Assembly: GCF_000964225.1 (NCBI RefSeq) | Contig: NZ_BAMZ01000027.1 | Coordinates: forward strand, 145,806 to 209,805 | Origin: Acetobacter syzygii | GTDB taxonomy: Bacteria; Pseudomonadota; Alphaproteobacteria; Acetobacterales; Acetobacteraceae | Direction of reading: 5' to 3' | Length of the DNA stretch: 64,000 nt | In this document: positions 1-9,482 of the stretch, piece after piece | Numbering within the stretch: the stretch's first letter is position 1 | How the letters are laid out: each line of letters starts with the position of its first letter | The notes under the pieces: model-generated | Databases searched by the model: none | The model's input: the letters and a program-made list of their open reading frames with translations, nothing else | What the model was told of the DNA's origin: nothing | Made by a program: the position numbers and the translations under genes

Positions 1-2
1 TT

Positions 3-632
3 GACCCAGACGACTATTTCCATCTTATCGATGCACGTTTTGAAGCACTGGCCCAGTCCGTAACAGAGACAGGGGGTGTGCCCTATGTTATTCCTTTGGG
101 TGGAGCAAACGCGACTGGAGCGTTAGGTTACGTCCGGGCGGTAAGAGAAATGGCAGAACAGTGCAAAAGCATGAACATTGCACCGCCTGATACTCTGGTT
201 CTTCCTGTTGGTTCTGGTGGCACTATGGCGGGATTGTTGATTGGTTGCCGGATGTTCTGGCCCCAAACACGGGTGATTGGTGTGAGTGTCTCGCGCGATG
301 CTGTCTGGTTTCAAGAACGTATTGCGCGGATTGCTAACGAATGTGCGGCGTTATTGGAAGTTGATCATACAGTTCAACCAGATGATGTGATTGTCGCAGA
401 TAACTATGTAGGTACATCTTATGGCGTGCCTAGTGCGGATGGTAATGCTGCCATAGAACGGGTGGGGAGGAGCGAGGGAATCCTGCTGGATCCAGTTTAT
501 ACCGGTAAAGCCATGGCTGGCCTGTTCGGATTGGTGGCGGATGGTACGATTGCACCACATAGTCGGGTCATTTTTATTCATTGCGGTGGGTCGCCAGCAC
601 TCTTCCCATTTGCAGATAATTTTGTGAGCTAA
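3..632 (+). CDS. PLP-dependent D-cysteine desulfhydrase / ACC deaminase family enzyme (5' end outside window)
   Basis: The reading frame is open from the first base, so the N-terminus, including the PLP lysine region, lies outside the window. The visible part has [14 protein letters not shown], the phosphate-cradle segment [17 protein letters not shown] and a C-terminal end [15 protein letters not shown], all typical of the tryptophan synthase beta-like fold as used in D-cysteine desulfhydrase and ACC deaminase (family knowledge). Only 4 bases separate it from the sulfurtransferase gene, so the two are probably one operon. A role in sulfur amino acid breakdown, releasing pyruvate, ammonia and sulfide, is inferred from that pairing; the true substrate cannot be told from this fragment. 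Confidence 0.75.
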   Translation, partial: DPDDYFHLIDARFEALAQSVTETGGVPYVIPLGGANATGALGYVRAVREMAEQCKSMNIAPPDTLVLPVGSGGTMAGLLIGCRMFWPQTRVIGVSVSRDAVWFQERIARIANECAALLEVDHTVQPDDVIVADNYVGTSYGVPSADGNAAIERVGRSEGILLDPVYTGKAMAGLFGLVADGTIAPHSRVIFIHCGGSPALFPFADNFVS

Positions 633-636
633 GGGT

Positions 637-1509
637 ATGTGCGGCGCGTGGCAGGATATTATTGAAGTTTCTGCCCTTCGCTCTCGTATGGAGCAAGGTG
701 CGGTACAGGTTGTCGATGCAACATGGGCGCCTCCTTCCGCCATGCGCGATCTGGATGCTGAGTTTCAGGCAGGGCATATTCCCGGAGCTATTCGGTGTGA
801 CGTGGATATGCTGTGCCTTCCAGTTGCTACACCACCATCCCGAATGTTGCCAAATGCTCAGGATTTTGCCCGTTTGGTTGCGCAGGCGGGGTTAGATATG
901 GCACGGCCTATCGTCGTTTATGATCGTTCCGGATTATACAGCGCAGCCCGGATCTGGTGGATGTTCAAAATACATGGTCATACTCAGATAGCGGTTTTAA
1001 ATGGTGGTTACCCCGCATGGACCGCTTCTGGAGCCCCTGTAGAGCAAGGTCAGGTCTTTTTATCACATTCATCTGTTACTTATACTTTGGAACAACAGAA
1101 GAACGTAACAAAAACCTGGCAGGATGTTCTGCATAATGTGCAAAGCGGTAAAGCATTGCTTGTTGATGTGCGGCCGCCAGCTTTTTTCTCTGGTCACGCA
1201 AGTGGTGTTTATCAAGGTGTCAGGGCAGGGCATATTCCTGGAGCTATTAACGTACCGTATGCCAGTCTTCTGGATTCTAACGGACGATTGAAAAACATTC
1301 CTGATCTTGAAGATATCTTTGAAAAATCGGGAATATCTTCTCACAAGCCGATCATTGTGAGTTGTGGTTCCGGGGTTACAGCCTGCATTCTCGCATTGGC
1401 ATTGAGTGTTGCGGGGTATCCTCTTCCCGCCATATATGATGGATCATGGGAAGAATGGGGAAGTCGGGAGGATTTGCCTGTTGAACGCTCTGCACAGGTT
1501 CATGATTAA
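637..1509 (+). CDS. sseA: 3-mercaptopyruvate sulfurtransferase (two-domain rhodanese)
   Basis: The protein has 290 residues and two rhodanese domains. The N-terminal one has VVDATW, AGHIPGA and VVYDRSG without a catalytic Cys. The C-terminal one has [12 protein letters not shown] and the active loop CGSGVTA, the signature of mercaptopyruvate sulfurtransferases as opposed to thiosulfate-preferring rhodaneses (family knowledge). No signal peptide is evident, so it should act in the cytoplasm, moving sulfur from 3-mercaptopyruvate to a thiol acceptor. It follows the PLP enzyme by 4 bases and converges on the cyclodeaminase-like gene. The pairing suggests handling of cysteine-derived sulfur. Confidence 0.85.
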   Translation: MCGAWQDIIEVSALRSRMEQGAVQVVDATWAPPSAMRDLDAEFQAGHIPGAIRCDVDMLCLPVATPPSRMLPNAQDFARLVAQAGLDMARPIVVYDRSGLYSAARIWWMFKIHGHTQIAVLNGGYPAWTASGAPVEQGQVFLSHSSVTYTLEQQKNVTKTWQDVLHNVQSGKALLVDVRPPAFFSGHASGVYQGVRAGHIPGAINVPYASLLDSNGRLKNIPDLEDIFEKSGISSHKPIIVSCGSGVTACILALALSVAGYPLPAIYDGSWEEWGSREDLPVERSAQVHD

Positions 1510-1618
1510 GGCGATAATCTAAAGATGGTGAATAACAGTAAGATGTTACATTCTTGCTGTTATTCATAAAAATAAAATATTGGTTTTTGTTTAACTCCAG
1601 AGAGTAGTGGAACTGCAC

Positions 1619-2620
1619 TTAGAGTTCCGTTAAGTTTGGTGTAAAGGTCTCTTGTGTTGTTCGGATTATGCGGGAGGCTAGGGCAATATCGAAAATATTA
1701 AGTCCAAAGCTAGAAAAATAAACACTTTCTCCCATATTTGGCCGCCAGTTATCGAGAATGATTGCACGGAGGTCCGCGGTAATATCCGTGCGTGCTATGT
1801 GACCTTCCCGATAGAGGCGAAACAGGCTTTTGACACTGGTTTGAGAAAAATCACCCCATAAATCCAGACATATATGGTCAAACGCTGTTACGGCATCAGA
1901 GTGAGCTTCATCATATCCTGCCTGGATCAGGAGCATGTTGGGGTGAATGTGGTGGCGGAGAATAAAAGGGTGTTCTGCGGACGTGCAGGCCAGCACAATA
2001 TCGGCCTCGTGCATGGCTTCTTGTAAGTCAGGAACAACGCGAACCAATTCCCTTGGGTAGTGCGCAGCCAGTGTGTGAGCAGCTTGTTGCGTACGGTTCC
2101 ACAGCATAATGGCAGACCCCGCATTGCCAAACAGTTCTACGGCCATTGCAAGATGTCTGGCAGCTATAGTTCCCGCACCCAGAATAGCAATACGTGGAGC
2201 ATGGTCAAAAGGGATGCTTTGCATAACAATAGCGGATACCGCTGCGGTTCTTACGGCTGTCAGAATTTCACTGGCAACAACCCCGAGCCTGTTGCCGGTG
2301 CGCAGGCAGTTGACCAAGGTGGTAGAAACAGCGGCAGCTTCATCAGTAGGGCGGATTTGTCGATGTGCCGTCCATTTGACACCCGCAGTTTGGTAATTCC
2401 CACCCAACCATGCCGGTAGAGCATAAATTTTAGCGGAGGGGCCAGCAGTTTCAGCTAAAGGAACAGAAATTTCAGCAGGCATTCCAGCCTGCCCATCTTG
2501 CAAAAGAGCAATAGTCCTGGTCACATCCTGCATGGCCAAATGAATATTATCTCCTCCAGCTCTAAGAATGTCCTCACGATCCATTAAAAAGATCGGGGAG
2601 TGTGGTCTATCATGGAGCAT
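1619..2620 (-). CDS. ornithine cyclodeaminase / mu-crystallin family protein
   Basis: This is a 333-residue protein of the OCD/mu-crystallin family. It has the N-terminal substrate segment ending in GVKWTAHRQ and a Rossmann motif ILGAGTIAARH near residue 145 followed by WNRT. Members include ornithine cyclodeaminase, alanine dehydrogenase and ketimine reductases; sequence alone does not choose between them. The gene starts 11 bases inside the end of the upstream M20 peptidase gene, so the two are translationally coupled and probably act on the same compound: the peptidase frees an amino acid and this enzyme acts on it. A second family member lies at 43203-44093. Confidence 0.8.
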   Translation of the reverse strand: MLHDRPHSPIFLMDREDILRAGGDNIHLAMQDVTRTIALLQDGQAGMPAEISVPLAETAGPSAKIYALPAWLGGNYQTAGVKWTAHRQIRPTDEAAAVSTTLVNCLRTGNRLGVVASEILTAVRTAAVSAIVMQSIPFDHAPRIAILGAGTIAARHLAMAVELFGNAGSAIMLWNRTQQAAHTLAAHYPRELVRVVPDLQEAMHEADIVLACTSAEHPFILRHHIHPNMLLIQAGYDEAHSDAVTAFDHICLDLWGDFSQTSVKSLFRLYREGHIARTDITADLRAIILDNWRPNMGESVYFSSFGLNIFDIALASRIIRTTQETFTPNLTEL

Positions 2621-3968
2621 GTTTTTCTATCCTGCATTTTTGGGCTGTTGCTGGTAACCAGTGCAGCATAAAGGCCAGAAAACGCTGCAACCCGCTCAGG
2701 GTCACAAACTCGTTGGCAGCATGGGCATTGCCACCATAACCAAGTCCACCAATAAGTAATCCGGGCCCGTTGGTGCTAAAAAATGCTCCCGGCATGGTGC
2801 CAGGTGCCCATGGCCAGATTTGTGCTGTATGGCCAGAATTTGTGTAGCACTCTTCTAATGCACGGGCAGGTGCTGCCTGACCTGAAATACGAAAGCCGGG
2901 ACAAATTGAGGTGACATTTATATTGGGAGAAAAAATAGAATCATGATTTAGTTTATTATGGAAAATAGATAAAATTTCGTCTGTTTTTATATCTGGTGGA
3001 AAACGTAGGTCAAATTTTGCACTCGCATGAGAGGGAATGACAGCAGGTTCATTGCTATGTCCTGCCGTCAAGGAGGACAGATTACATGCGCTGCCTCCGA
3101 GCATAATGGCTAAATGATCAGCCGTTGTGCCGCTAACTCCATAACGCTGTGTTGCCCGGAATCTGAGTTCTGCTTCCAGGTCAAATGTGCTGGCTAAAGT
3201 CTGGACGAGTGCGTTGGCTTCGTGGTCAAGGGGGCTTAAAGGTAAAATGGTTCCCATGTCATCTTGTGACAACTTATCCAGAGCGTGGAGCAGCCGCCAT
3301 GCGGGGTTGGCAATCCATGGACTATTAGAGGAGTGAATGGGATGCTCAGGCCCACCCCACGCCCCTCCAGTGATTGTTATTTGTCCCCGGATCATGCCTT
3401 TGCAGCCAAGGTACATACGTGGTGGTCCTCCACCATACTCACAAAAAGATGGGAATAATCCCGCATCAGAAGAAAAATGCAGAGGATTACCTGCCATGTA
3501 ACGCTGTAAACTTTCGCTACCGGTTTCTTCTTCACCATCAAGGATGATTTCTATGTTGGCGTCCAGTTGGTTAGAATTCAGGAGCGTGCTGAGCGCTTCC
3601 AGCATACCAACAAGTGGCCCCTTATTGTTTTCGGCGCCGCGTCCAACAAAACACTTCCCTTTATCTGGGAGAGAAATAATATGTCCCTCGAACGGAGGAA
3701 CCAGCCAGTTGTCAGGTGTGGCAGGCATAACATCATACATATTGTAAAGTAATAATGTAATATCTGATCCACGATCGATAATGGCATGGATTACCCCGCT
3801 AGCGTTGCCTGTTCCATCAGCAATGATTTCTGCACCCAGAGTTTTTGTTAAAAACTCTGTTATGGTCATGGCCATCTCATGCATGGCGTGCGTATTTCCC
3901 GCATAGGATGGAATGCGGGTCCACTGTTCCAAAGTAGCTAAGGTGTGGGTTAGTAATGGAACAGGCAC
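2610..3968 (-). CDS. M20 family metallopeptidase (ArgE/DapE/CPG2 type)
   Basis: This is a 452-residue cytoplasmic-looking M20 peptidase. The metal-site segments are visible: LLYNMYDVMP, where the usual HxD appears as YD, GRGAENNKGPLVG, and the catalytic pair in ILDGEEETGS. The C-terminal GGLGYGGNAHAANEFV carries the last His ligand. The first ligand His of the family motif (usually HxDVV) reads Asn-Met-Tyr-Asp here, which is unusual and may alter metal binding. It is the first gene of a two-gene operon with the cyclodeaminase-like gene, divergent from the GntR regulator. A perfect palindrome about 60 bases upstream is a candidate operator. Confidence 0.8.
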   Translation of the reverse strand: MPVPLLTHTLATLEQWTRIPSYAGNTHAMHEMAMTITEFLTKTLGAEIIADGTGNASGVIHAIIDRGSDITLLLYNMYDVMPATPDNWLVPPFEGHIISLPDKGKCFVGRGAENNKGPLVGMLEALSTLLNSNQLDANIEIILDGEEETGSESLQRYMAGNPLHFSSDAGLFPSFCEYGGGPPRMYLGCKGMIRGQITITGGAWGGPEHPIHSSNSPWIANPAWRLLHALDKLSQDDMGTILPLSPLDHEANALVQTLASTFDLEAELRFRATQRYGVSGTTADHLAIMLGGSACNLSSLTAGHSNEPAVIPSHASAKFDLRFPPDIKTDEILSIFHNKLNHDSIFSPNINVTSICPGFRISGQAAPARALEECYTNSGHTAQIWPWAPGTMPGAFFSTNGPGLLIGGLGYGGNAHAANEFVTLSGLQRFLAFMLHWLPATAQKCRIEKHAP

Positions 3969-4029
3969 GGTGTAGATCCTTTAAACTTGCAAAAAATATG
4001 CAAGAGCATGATTCGTATGAATTTTAGTA

Positions 4030-4043
4030 TATGATATATCATA
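4030..4043. promoter_or_regulatory. palindromic operator candidate 1 (TATGATATATCATA)
   Basis: A perfect 14-base palindrome lies between the divergent M20 peptidase and GntR genes. Its 12-base core ATGATATATCAT recurs with one mismatch at 8790-8801 and at 9039-9050. Short AT-rich palindromes are usual for FCD-type GntR proteins (family knowledge). Assignment to the neighbouring regulator is inferred. Confidence 0.5.
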
Positions 4044-4264
4044 ATAAGTAGGTGAGGATAAATCGGTCGTGCAGATCAATTTTGATGAAGATGTAAAAAG
4101 AGGAAAGCTGGTTGTTTATCAGCGTGTCGGCTATGACGCAGAACAGACATGACGATGTGGCGGATTTATTGCTAAAGAGTTTTTGCAACATATGGATGCC
4201 TTGTGGCGGAGCTGGAACGGGTGGTTGTGTCTGGCAGTGTGGATGGTAGAGCATAAAATTTAGA

Positions 4265-4993
4265 ATGAGTGTAACAAGAGATATAAAACGTGTTCGTAAC
4301 GCTGGGGGTTTGGTACAAAGCGTGATTAAAATTGAACGTCCGCAACGGGTTGCTCTTGCTGATTATGCTGAAAAAAGTATCCGTCGAGAGATTCTGGAGG
4401 GGCGGCTGCATCCGGCTGATCGTCTGGTCACGCGGGAACTGGCAGAGTTGCTGGGGACCAGTGTTACCCCGGTGCGTGAAGCTCTTTTGCGGCTGGTGGC
4501 GATAGGCGTGCTGGAAGCATCTCCCGCGCAGTCTTTTGCGGTGCCTCTGCTCGAACCCAAACAATACCTGGAACTGGCTGAAATACGTCGGGCGATTGAA
4601 CCATTGGCTGCAATGCATGCGATGGAAAATCTGACAAAGCAGGATGTTCAAGAACTGGAAAAAATCTTGCTAGATTTTCGGCGCGCTAAACGTAAAGGGG
4701 ATATTTCGGCTGCGTTGTCTTTCAATCATGCTTTTCGTTTTCGTCTTTATGCAGCTGCAGATAAACCCGTTCTTTTGGAAATTATAGAACAGCTATGGCT
4801 GAAAATTGGGCCTATGTTCAATTATTTGTTTCCGCAAGCGGATGTAGAGACGGATATGCCGCATAATTATGATCTGCTTTTATCCGCAGTTAAGTATCGG
4901 AATAAAGAAGAGGTTTGTAATATTATAAAAAAATCCATTGATAAGGGAACGGAAATAATTCTCCATAATTTGGAGTCTTATCTTAATCGTTGA
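4265..4993 (+). CDS. GntR family transcriptional regulator, FCD subfamily
   Basis: The protein has 242 residues. It has an N-terminal winged helix (about 35-100, with EILEGRLHPADRLVTRELAELLGTSVTPVREALLRL, the family hallmark) and an all-helical FCD ligand domain (about 110-230, with EIRRAIEP and a metal-type FNHAFR segment). FadR/FCD regulators usually sense a carboxylic acid and repress neighbouring catabolic genes. It is transcribed away from the peptidase operon and converges on the MFS gene. Shared palindromes before three operons at 4.0, 8.8 and 9.0 kb suggest that it controls all of them. Confidence 0.88.
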   Translation: MSVTRDIKRVRNAGGLVQSVIKIERPQRVALADYAEKSIRREILEGRLHPADRLVTRELAELLGTSVTPVREALLRLVAIGVLEASPAQSFAVPLLEPKQYLELAEIRRAIEPLAAMHAMENLTKQDVQELEKILLDFRRAKRKGDISAALSFNHAFRFRLYAAADKPVLLEIIEQLWLKIGPMFNYLFPQADVETDMPHNYDLLLSAVKYRNKEEVCNIIKKSIDKGTEIILHNLESYLNR

Positions 4994-5000
4994 AAATTAT

Positions 5001-5044
5001 ATTTAGGAATAAATTCATTTTATATATTTATTCCTAAATTTTAT
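5001..5044. terminator. bidirectional terminator hairpin
   Basis: A perfect 14-base stem (ATTTAGGAATAAAT at 5001-5014 and its complement at 5026-5039) with an 11-base loop is followed by TTTT. It lies between the convergent gntR and MFS genes, and A/T runs on both sides let it work both ways. Confidence 0.75.
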
Positions 5045-5053
5045 GTGTATTAT

Positions 5054-6346
5054 TCAGTTATTATTTAATGATGGTTTTTTGTAGGGAATTGTTAGGAATG
5101 CTGCTGCACAGAACATGAGGAGTGCTGTACCGAGTTCAGAGAGTGCAAAGCCACCTGTCTGAGTTGCCAGTTTTCCTACTATAATCGGGCAGACTATTCC
5201 CGCAATCATACCGCAAGTGTTGATAGCCGCAAAATCGGTTGAGGATGGTGGATTGATCATAACTGATTTTGGTAAGGTCCAGAATACGACATACGCTCCA
5301 TAAAGACTGGCAAGACCAATTGTAGAGCATGCTAAAACGCTGATCAGACTTTTGCTGTCATAAGCCAAAAAAATGAGAGCACTTGCAGCAATAAGGCAGA
5401 ATACAGCGCATAGGTTTTTACGGATTGACAAGGCTGTGTCTGCTAGACGACCAGCTATTAACATAATGCATGTTGCAAATAGATAGGGAATGCTTGATAG
5501 GAAGCCAATGTGCATATTCGATTGGATATGGGTCGATTGTATAAAGTGTGGCAGCCAGAAACTGAAAATATCATTGCCACAAACAATAAAAATAAAAGGC
5601 ACTGCCAGCATAAATAAGCTACGGATATGGATCATGCTAAAGGCGCTTGCGGAGTGTACAGTCTGTTCATTTGATAAGGAAAAACTGTTTTTTAAGAAGA
5701 TTTTTTCCTCTGTATTTAACCAAGTAGCTTCTTGCGGTCCTGCAGGTAAAAAAAACAGAATCCAAATACCAAGGCAAACAGCGGGGAGGGATTCAATCAC
5801 AAACATCCAGCGCCAGCCACTGATACCCCATACATCATGCATGGTTGTTATAATAAAGCCGGACAAAATACCAACGAGTACCCCCGAAAGAGGACCTGCT
5901 ATCTGTTGTATGGAAATGGCACGTCCCATTTTTTCTGGAGGATACCATAAAGACAGTACATATAATGCAAGTGGTGAAAATCCAGCCTCAAAGACGCCAA
6001 GCAAAAAGCGAAGGCCATAAAATTGGATTTTATCAGTGCAAAAAAACATAGCCATACCAACCAGCCCCCATAAAATCATAATACGGGAGAATGTTCGGGG
6101 AGCGCCAATTTTTTTAAATAACCACGCAGATGGGAGCTCAAATAAAACATATCCTAAATAAAATATACCAACGGCTACACCATAATCTGCTTCAGTCAGA
6201 TGCAGGTCGGCATTCATGCTAAGGTGGGCAAAGGAAATGTTTGCACGATCAACACAGTTGATAACATATGCGAACGACAGAACTGCAAGCACACGATGAT
6301 CAATACGCCTGAAAACGCGTTTGGACAGCGTATTATTCTGCCGCAT
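5054..6346 (-). CDS. MFS transporter, anion:cation symporter (ACS) family
   Basis: This is a 430-residue membrane protein with about 12 hydrophobic segments. The N-terminal pattern RRIDHRVLAVLSFAYVINCVDRANISFAHLSM, then GVAVGIFYLGYVLFELPSAW, is the ACS hallmark of carriers for organic anions such as tartrate, phthalate or sugar acids (family knowledge). It lies about 65 bases downstream of the TonB receptor gene on the same strand, although a terminator-like hairpin sits between them. Receptor plus carrier would bring a ligand across both membranes. The substrate is unknown, but is presumably the one sensed by the FCD regulator. Confidence 0.85.
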   Translation of the reverse strand: MRQNNTLSKRVFRRIDHRVLAVLSFAYVINCVDRANISFAHLSMNADLHLTEADYGVAVGIFYLGYVLFELPSAWLFKKIGAPRTFSRIMILWGLVGMAMFFCTDKIQFYGLRFLLGVFEAGFSPLALYVLSLWYPPEKMGRAISIQQIAGPLSGVLVGILSGFIITTMHDVWGISGWRWMFVIESLPAVCLGIWILFFLPAGPQEATWLNTEEKIFLKNSFSLSNEQTVHSASAFSMIHIRSLFMLAVPFIFIVCGNDIFSFWLPHFIQSTHIQSNMHIGFLSSIPYLFATCIMLIAGRLADTALSIRKNLCAVFCLIAASALIFLAYDSKSLISVLACSTIGLASLYGAYVVFWTLPKSVMINPPSSTDFAAINTCGMIAGIVCPIIVGKLATQTGGFALSELGTALLMFCAAAFLTIPYKKPSLNNN

Positions 6347-6366
6347 GAGAAGTTATACTCCAATTG

Positions 6367-6403
6367 AAAAAATAAAAGAGAGCGCCTTGAGCAAGACGCT
6401 CCC
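6367..6403 (-). terminator. terminator after the TonB receptor gene (minus strand)
   Basis: Read on the minus strand, GAGCG and CGCTC close a stem with an inner CTTG/CAAG pairing, followed by TTTTATTTTTT. It sits between the receptor gene and the MFS gene, so it should limit read-through into the carrier gene. Confidence 0.6.
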
Positions 6404-6411
6404 AGTTGTTT

Positions 6412-8691
6412 TTATAATCCGAACGAAAATCCACCTTCCAGCATAAGCCGAGGTTGGGGCGCAGTGTAAATAGTACTGCCAGAAATCCAAGCATCTTCAG
6501 CAAAACGGTTGGTAGGAAAGACAATCGCTGACATCCATACTCTCATGTTTGACAGTTTTTTGTCATTATACATGACGCGTGCGGAAAGCCTCTGATATTG
6601 TGGGGCTGTGTAATTTCTGGCTTTATCCAGTGGCTGAGGCCCCACAAAATTATGGTCGAATGACATAATCAAAGCACGTCGATTGATTTTGTCCACAGGA
6701 ACGGTGGCATTCAGGCCATAAGAAGCGAGCCAGTCTGCTACGTTCGGAATATAGTTGTTGGTGCTGCTGTCTAAGCGGGCATGTACCCAGTTGTAATTAC
6801 CATGCAAATCTAGCTTGGCTCCATGATATTTAAAAAGAGTAATAGCAGCATCCGTATCAAAACCCCAACGGTAGGATTTGCCCATATTTTGTGTTTGAAG
6901 TGTAGCTTGGTTTACGCCGATTTCGTTCGAATCTATGGTTTTATAAGCACTACCTTGCACATGGGCACCCAACGGCAGGTAATCATAGCGGATACCAGCT
7001 TCACCACTGGTGAGTACAGTAGGAGCTAATGATGGATTAACAGTAATATCGCTGTTGGCATCAGGTGATGTTACACTTTGCCCGTAATTGACAAAAATTG
7101 TTACGGGCTTGTAGGGGTTAATGGCAATAGCGGCTTTGACTGTTGGTGTTCCAACACTGGTGCTTAATCTCTGGCGACGTAAACCGCTTGTGGCACTGTT
7201 ATATTTGGTGTCATTAATGGAATAGAAAAAATGATCGTAGCGTGCGCCGCCGGTCATTTTAATCCATGGTAAAGGGCTGATGGATGTGGAGAGGTAGGTT
7301 GACAAGTTGTCTTCCATAAACCTGTTCATGTTCAGAAAGCTTGAGAAAAACTGACTGTTTTCTGCCGTGTAGGGTACCCCATCATAGCCGGGAATACGGA
7401 AATCTCTCGCCCAGTCGATATGATTGGTCAATCCTGTTTTAATGTCAAACAGGCCACCGTTTGGCAGGTGGAATTTCCAGTAAGGTTCAATGGCCGCTCC
7501 AACGGTGTAACGGTCATCCAGATATTCACGCTGTGGTGTAACGGTGCCGGGTAAGCCAAGTGTAATTTGGCGGATTAACCACGTTTTGTTGAAAAATAAT
7601 GTTGCGTCCAAAGTAAAGTTGTTATGAACATGTTCAAACTGAGCATTGAGGGTATATTGATTGTTGGCTCCTCGATCTTTGTTGTAACGAGGTGAACGCT
7701 CTGAAATCAAACCTTGTTGGATGTAGCTTAGAGGAATGGACCCCGGTTGCCCGTAATCCGTCCAGTAGCCCTGTGCACTCATTTTAAAAGTATCTTCAGG
7801 GCTGATATTAACGACTACCTTGTTAAAGCTGTTTATGCGGCGGGTTATACCATTCTGGCGGTATCCTGCTTCGTACATCCCTTCCAATGCAGAATAGAAC
7901 GTAACATTACCCATGTGTTTGCTATACGTCCCGAGTACGCGGGCTTTGCCGTAAGAACCACCAGATGCGGAAATGCCAGTGGCTACATCATCCCTGGTTG
8001 TAAACAATGCGCTGCCAGCACTGGCAAAGTTGCCACCATAACGGACATCAAATGGCCCGGAAATAACTGTGACTCCACCAATCAATTCGGGAATAAGAGG
8101 GTTAAGGTCGTTGTAACCGTTCAGCACACCCGAATATACGTTGCGGATGGAACCATCAATGTATGTTGCAACATAGTTGCCGTCAGATTCAGTGGACCAA
8201 CCTCGGGCACCAATCCCCTGAGCAATGCCGCCGTCTTGAAAGTCAGCGACCTGAAAGCCAGGAATGGAACGCAATAAATCGGCGCTGACGTGTACGGGTG
8301 TATTACGGATCTGTTCGTTATCAAGATGACTAACTACGGCAATATCGCTCAAAGGCGAGTTGGAGATGAGCATAGGTTTTACCGCAGAGCGAGGACCATT
8401 GGCTGTTCTACCGCCAGAAACGAGTACTTCCTCCACTTCGTGCGATGTCAGCTTGTCCCCTGTATGGGCTTTATTAATCTGTTTTTTTGCCATGTTGGCT
8501 TTGCCAACTGCAGGTTTGGCCGATGGGTCATGCTGAGTGGTGCTGTTGTTCGTAGTCTGATGCGTGGTTCGGGAAAATGCATCGGGCGACAAACTGAAGG
8601 CCGAAACAACAACGCTTAGTTGGAGCAACGACTTCCGTGTAAGCCGGGACGGTAAAGGACGAGACATGAATGGATACTTGTCATGCAGCAT
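6412..8691 (-). CDS. TonB-dependent outer membrane receptor
   Basis: About 760 residues. A basic N-terminus and hydrophobic signal segment (SLLQLSVVVSAFSLSPDAFS) come first, then a linker rich in Thr, Gln and Asn, a TonB-box-like EEVLVSGG, a plug domain (LLRSIPGFQVADFQ..GARGWSTESDGNYVATYIDGSIRN) and a beta barrel ending in aromatic-rich GGFSFGL. Several ATG codons compete; the one at 8691 has AGGAG nine bases upstream and is preferred. Receptors of this class import iron chelates, vitamin B12 or small organics. Context with peptidases and MFS carriers favours an organic or chelate ligand over simple iron. A candidate GntR operator lies about 95 bases upstream. Confidence 0.85.
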   Translation of the reverse strand: MLHDKYPFMSRPLPSRLTRKSLLQLSVVVSAFSLSPDAFSRTTHQTTNNSTTQHDPSAKPAVGKANMAKKQINKAHTGDKLTSHEVEEVLVSGGRTANGPRSAVKPMLISNSPLSDIAVVSHLDNEQIRNTPVHVSADLLRSIPGFQVADFQDGGIAQGIGARGWSTESDGNYVATYIDGSIRNVYSGVLNGYNDLNPLIPELIGGVTVISGPFDVRYGGNFASAGSALFTTRDDVATGISASGGSYGKARVLGTYSKHMGNVTFYSALEGMYEAGYRQNGITRRINSFNKVVVNISPEDTFKMSAQGYWTDYGQPGSIPLSYIQQGLISERSPRYNKDRGANNQYTLNAQFEHVHNNFTLDATLFFNKTWLIRQITLGLPGTVTPQREYLDDRYTVGAAIEPYWKFHLPNGGLFDIKTGLTNHIDWARDFRIPGYDGVPYTAENSQFFSSFLNMNRFMEDNLSTYLSTSISPLPWIKMTGGARYDHFFYSINDTKYNSATSGLRRQRLSTSVGTPTVKAAIAINPYKPVTIFVNYGQSVTSPDANSDITVNPSLAPTVLTSGEAGIRYDYLPLGAHVQGSAYKTIDSNEIGVNQATLQTQNMGKSYRWGFDTDAAITLFKYHGAKLDLHGNYNWVHARLDSSTNNYIPNVADWLASYGLNATVPVDKINRRALIMSFDHNFVGPQPLDKARNYTAPQYQRLSARVMYNDKKLSNMRVWMSAIVFPTNRFAEDAWISGSTIYTAPQPRLMLEGGFSFGL

Positions 8692-8782
8692 ATCGGGCAT
8701 CTCCTGCGGTGTGGCGTCAGTTACTCAAGAACATTAAGTACGAAAAAACTAAGTTGATTATGTTGGATACGATTCCTGTCGT

Positions 8783-8801
8783 ATGATATATGATGTATCA
8801 T
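8783..8801. promoter_or_regulatory. palindromic operator candidate 2
   Basis: ATGATATATGAT (8783-8794) overlaps ATGATGTATCAT (8790-8801). The second matches the perfect palindrome at 4031-4042 in 11 of 12 bases. It lies upstream of the minus-strand TonB receptor gene. Confidence 0.5.
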
Positions 8802-9038
8802 CGTAAAATGCAAAAAAATATGAATGATTGAAATTTCCTTCACAAACAGAAAATTCCAGTTTGTTTTGTGGAAGGAAAATTATGGATATTTTGGAAAATA
8901 ACAAAAATGTAAAATAAAAAGGAGGAATAATTTAGAGCATGAATTACACTATTTATCATAGTATTTCTCTAATTGTTGATTAAGGGAGGATTCCTCAAGT
9001 TCAACAGATAATACGCCACAAAGAGATGTGGGGCTATC

Positions 9039-9050
9039 TGATATATCATA
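9039..9050. promoter_or_regulatory. palindromic operator candidate 3
   Basis: CTGATATATCAT matches the 4031-4042 core in 11 of 12 bases. It lies upstream of the plus-strand SDR, TonB, amidohydrolase and MFS run. Because it is 430 bases before the first gene, a long leader or a more distant promoter is implied. Confidence 0.45.
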
Positions 9051-9482
9051 TATCTTTATCTTGAATTGAGTCAATATCGAAATGAAATTCCTAAAAATGC
9101 TGATGCATGACGAATGCGAAAGATAAGTAAATATTAAATGAGATATTTATTTAAATTACATAATAAATAATTTTGGGGGAATTAGTCATTTTAATTAAAT
9201 TTATTGCATATAAGTAATATTATTTATACATAATTGAGATGCATTTAAAGTATCTATGTCGGGAGTAGAGATTGGGCTTATGCTGCTTATATACCACATT
9301 GCTGCGAACTTTGTTTTTATTTTTTGGTAAAGATTCTCATCCAAGAGTGTTTTTAGTAGATGGAGTAATCCTGCATCTATATCACTAAATAAAATAGTTA
9401 TAATTGAGGCGGCCATCAAAAGCTGGTTGACATATGCTGCACAAAACAGTCAAAATATATAGTGAAAAAAGGAAACAACATA

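Larger units (their letters stand above)
8701..9482. other. AT-rich divergent regulatory region
   Basis: About 780 bases without a convincing gene between the receptor gene (minus) and the SDR gene (plus). It is strongly AT-rich and holds two of the three GntR-type palindromes. A 72-residue minus-strand frame at 9201-9419 has no family features and is judged accidental. Confidence 0.6.
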
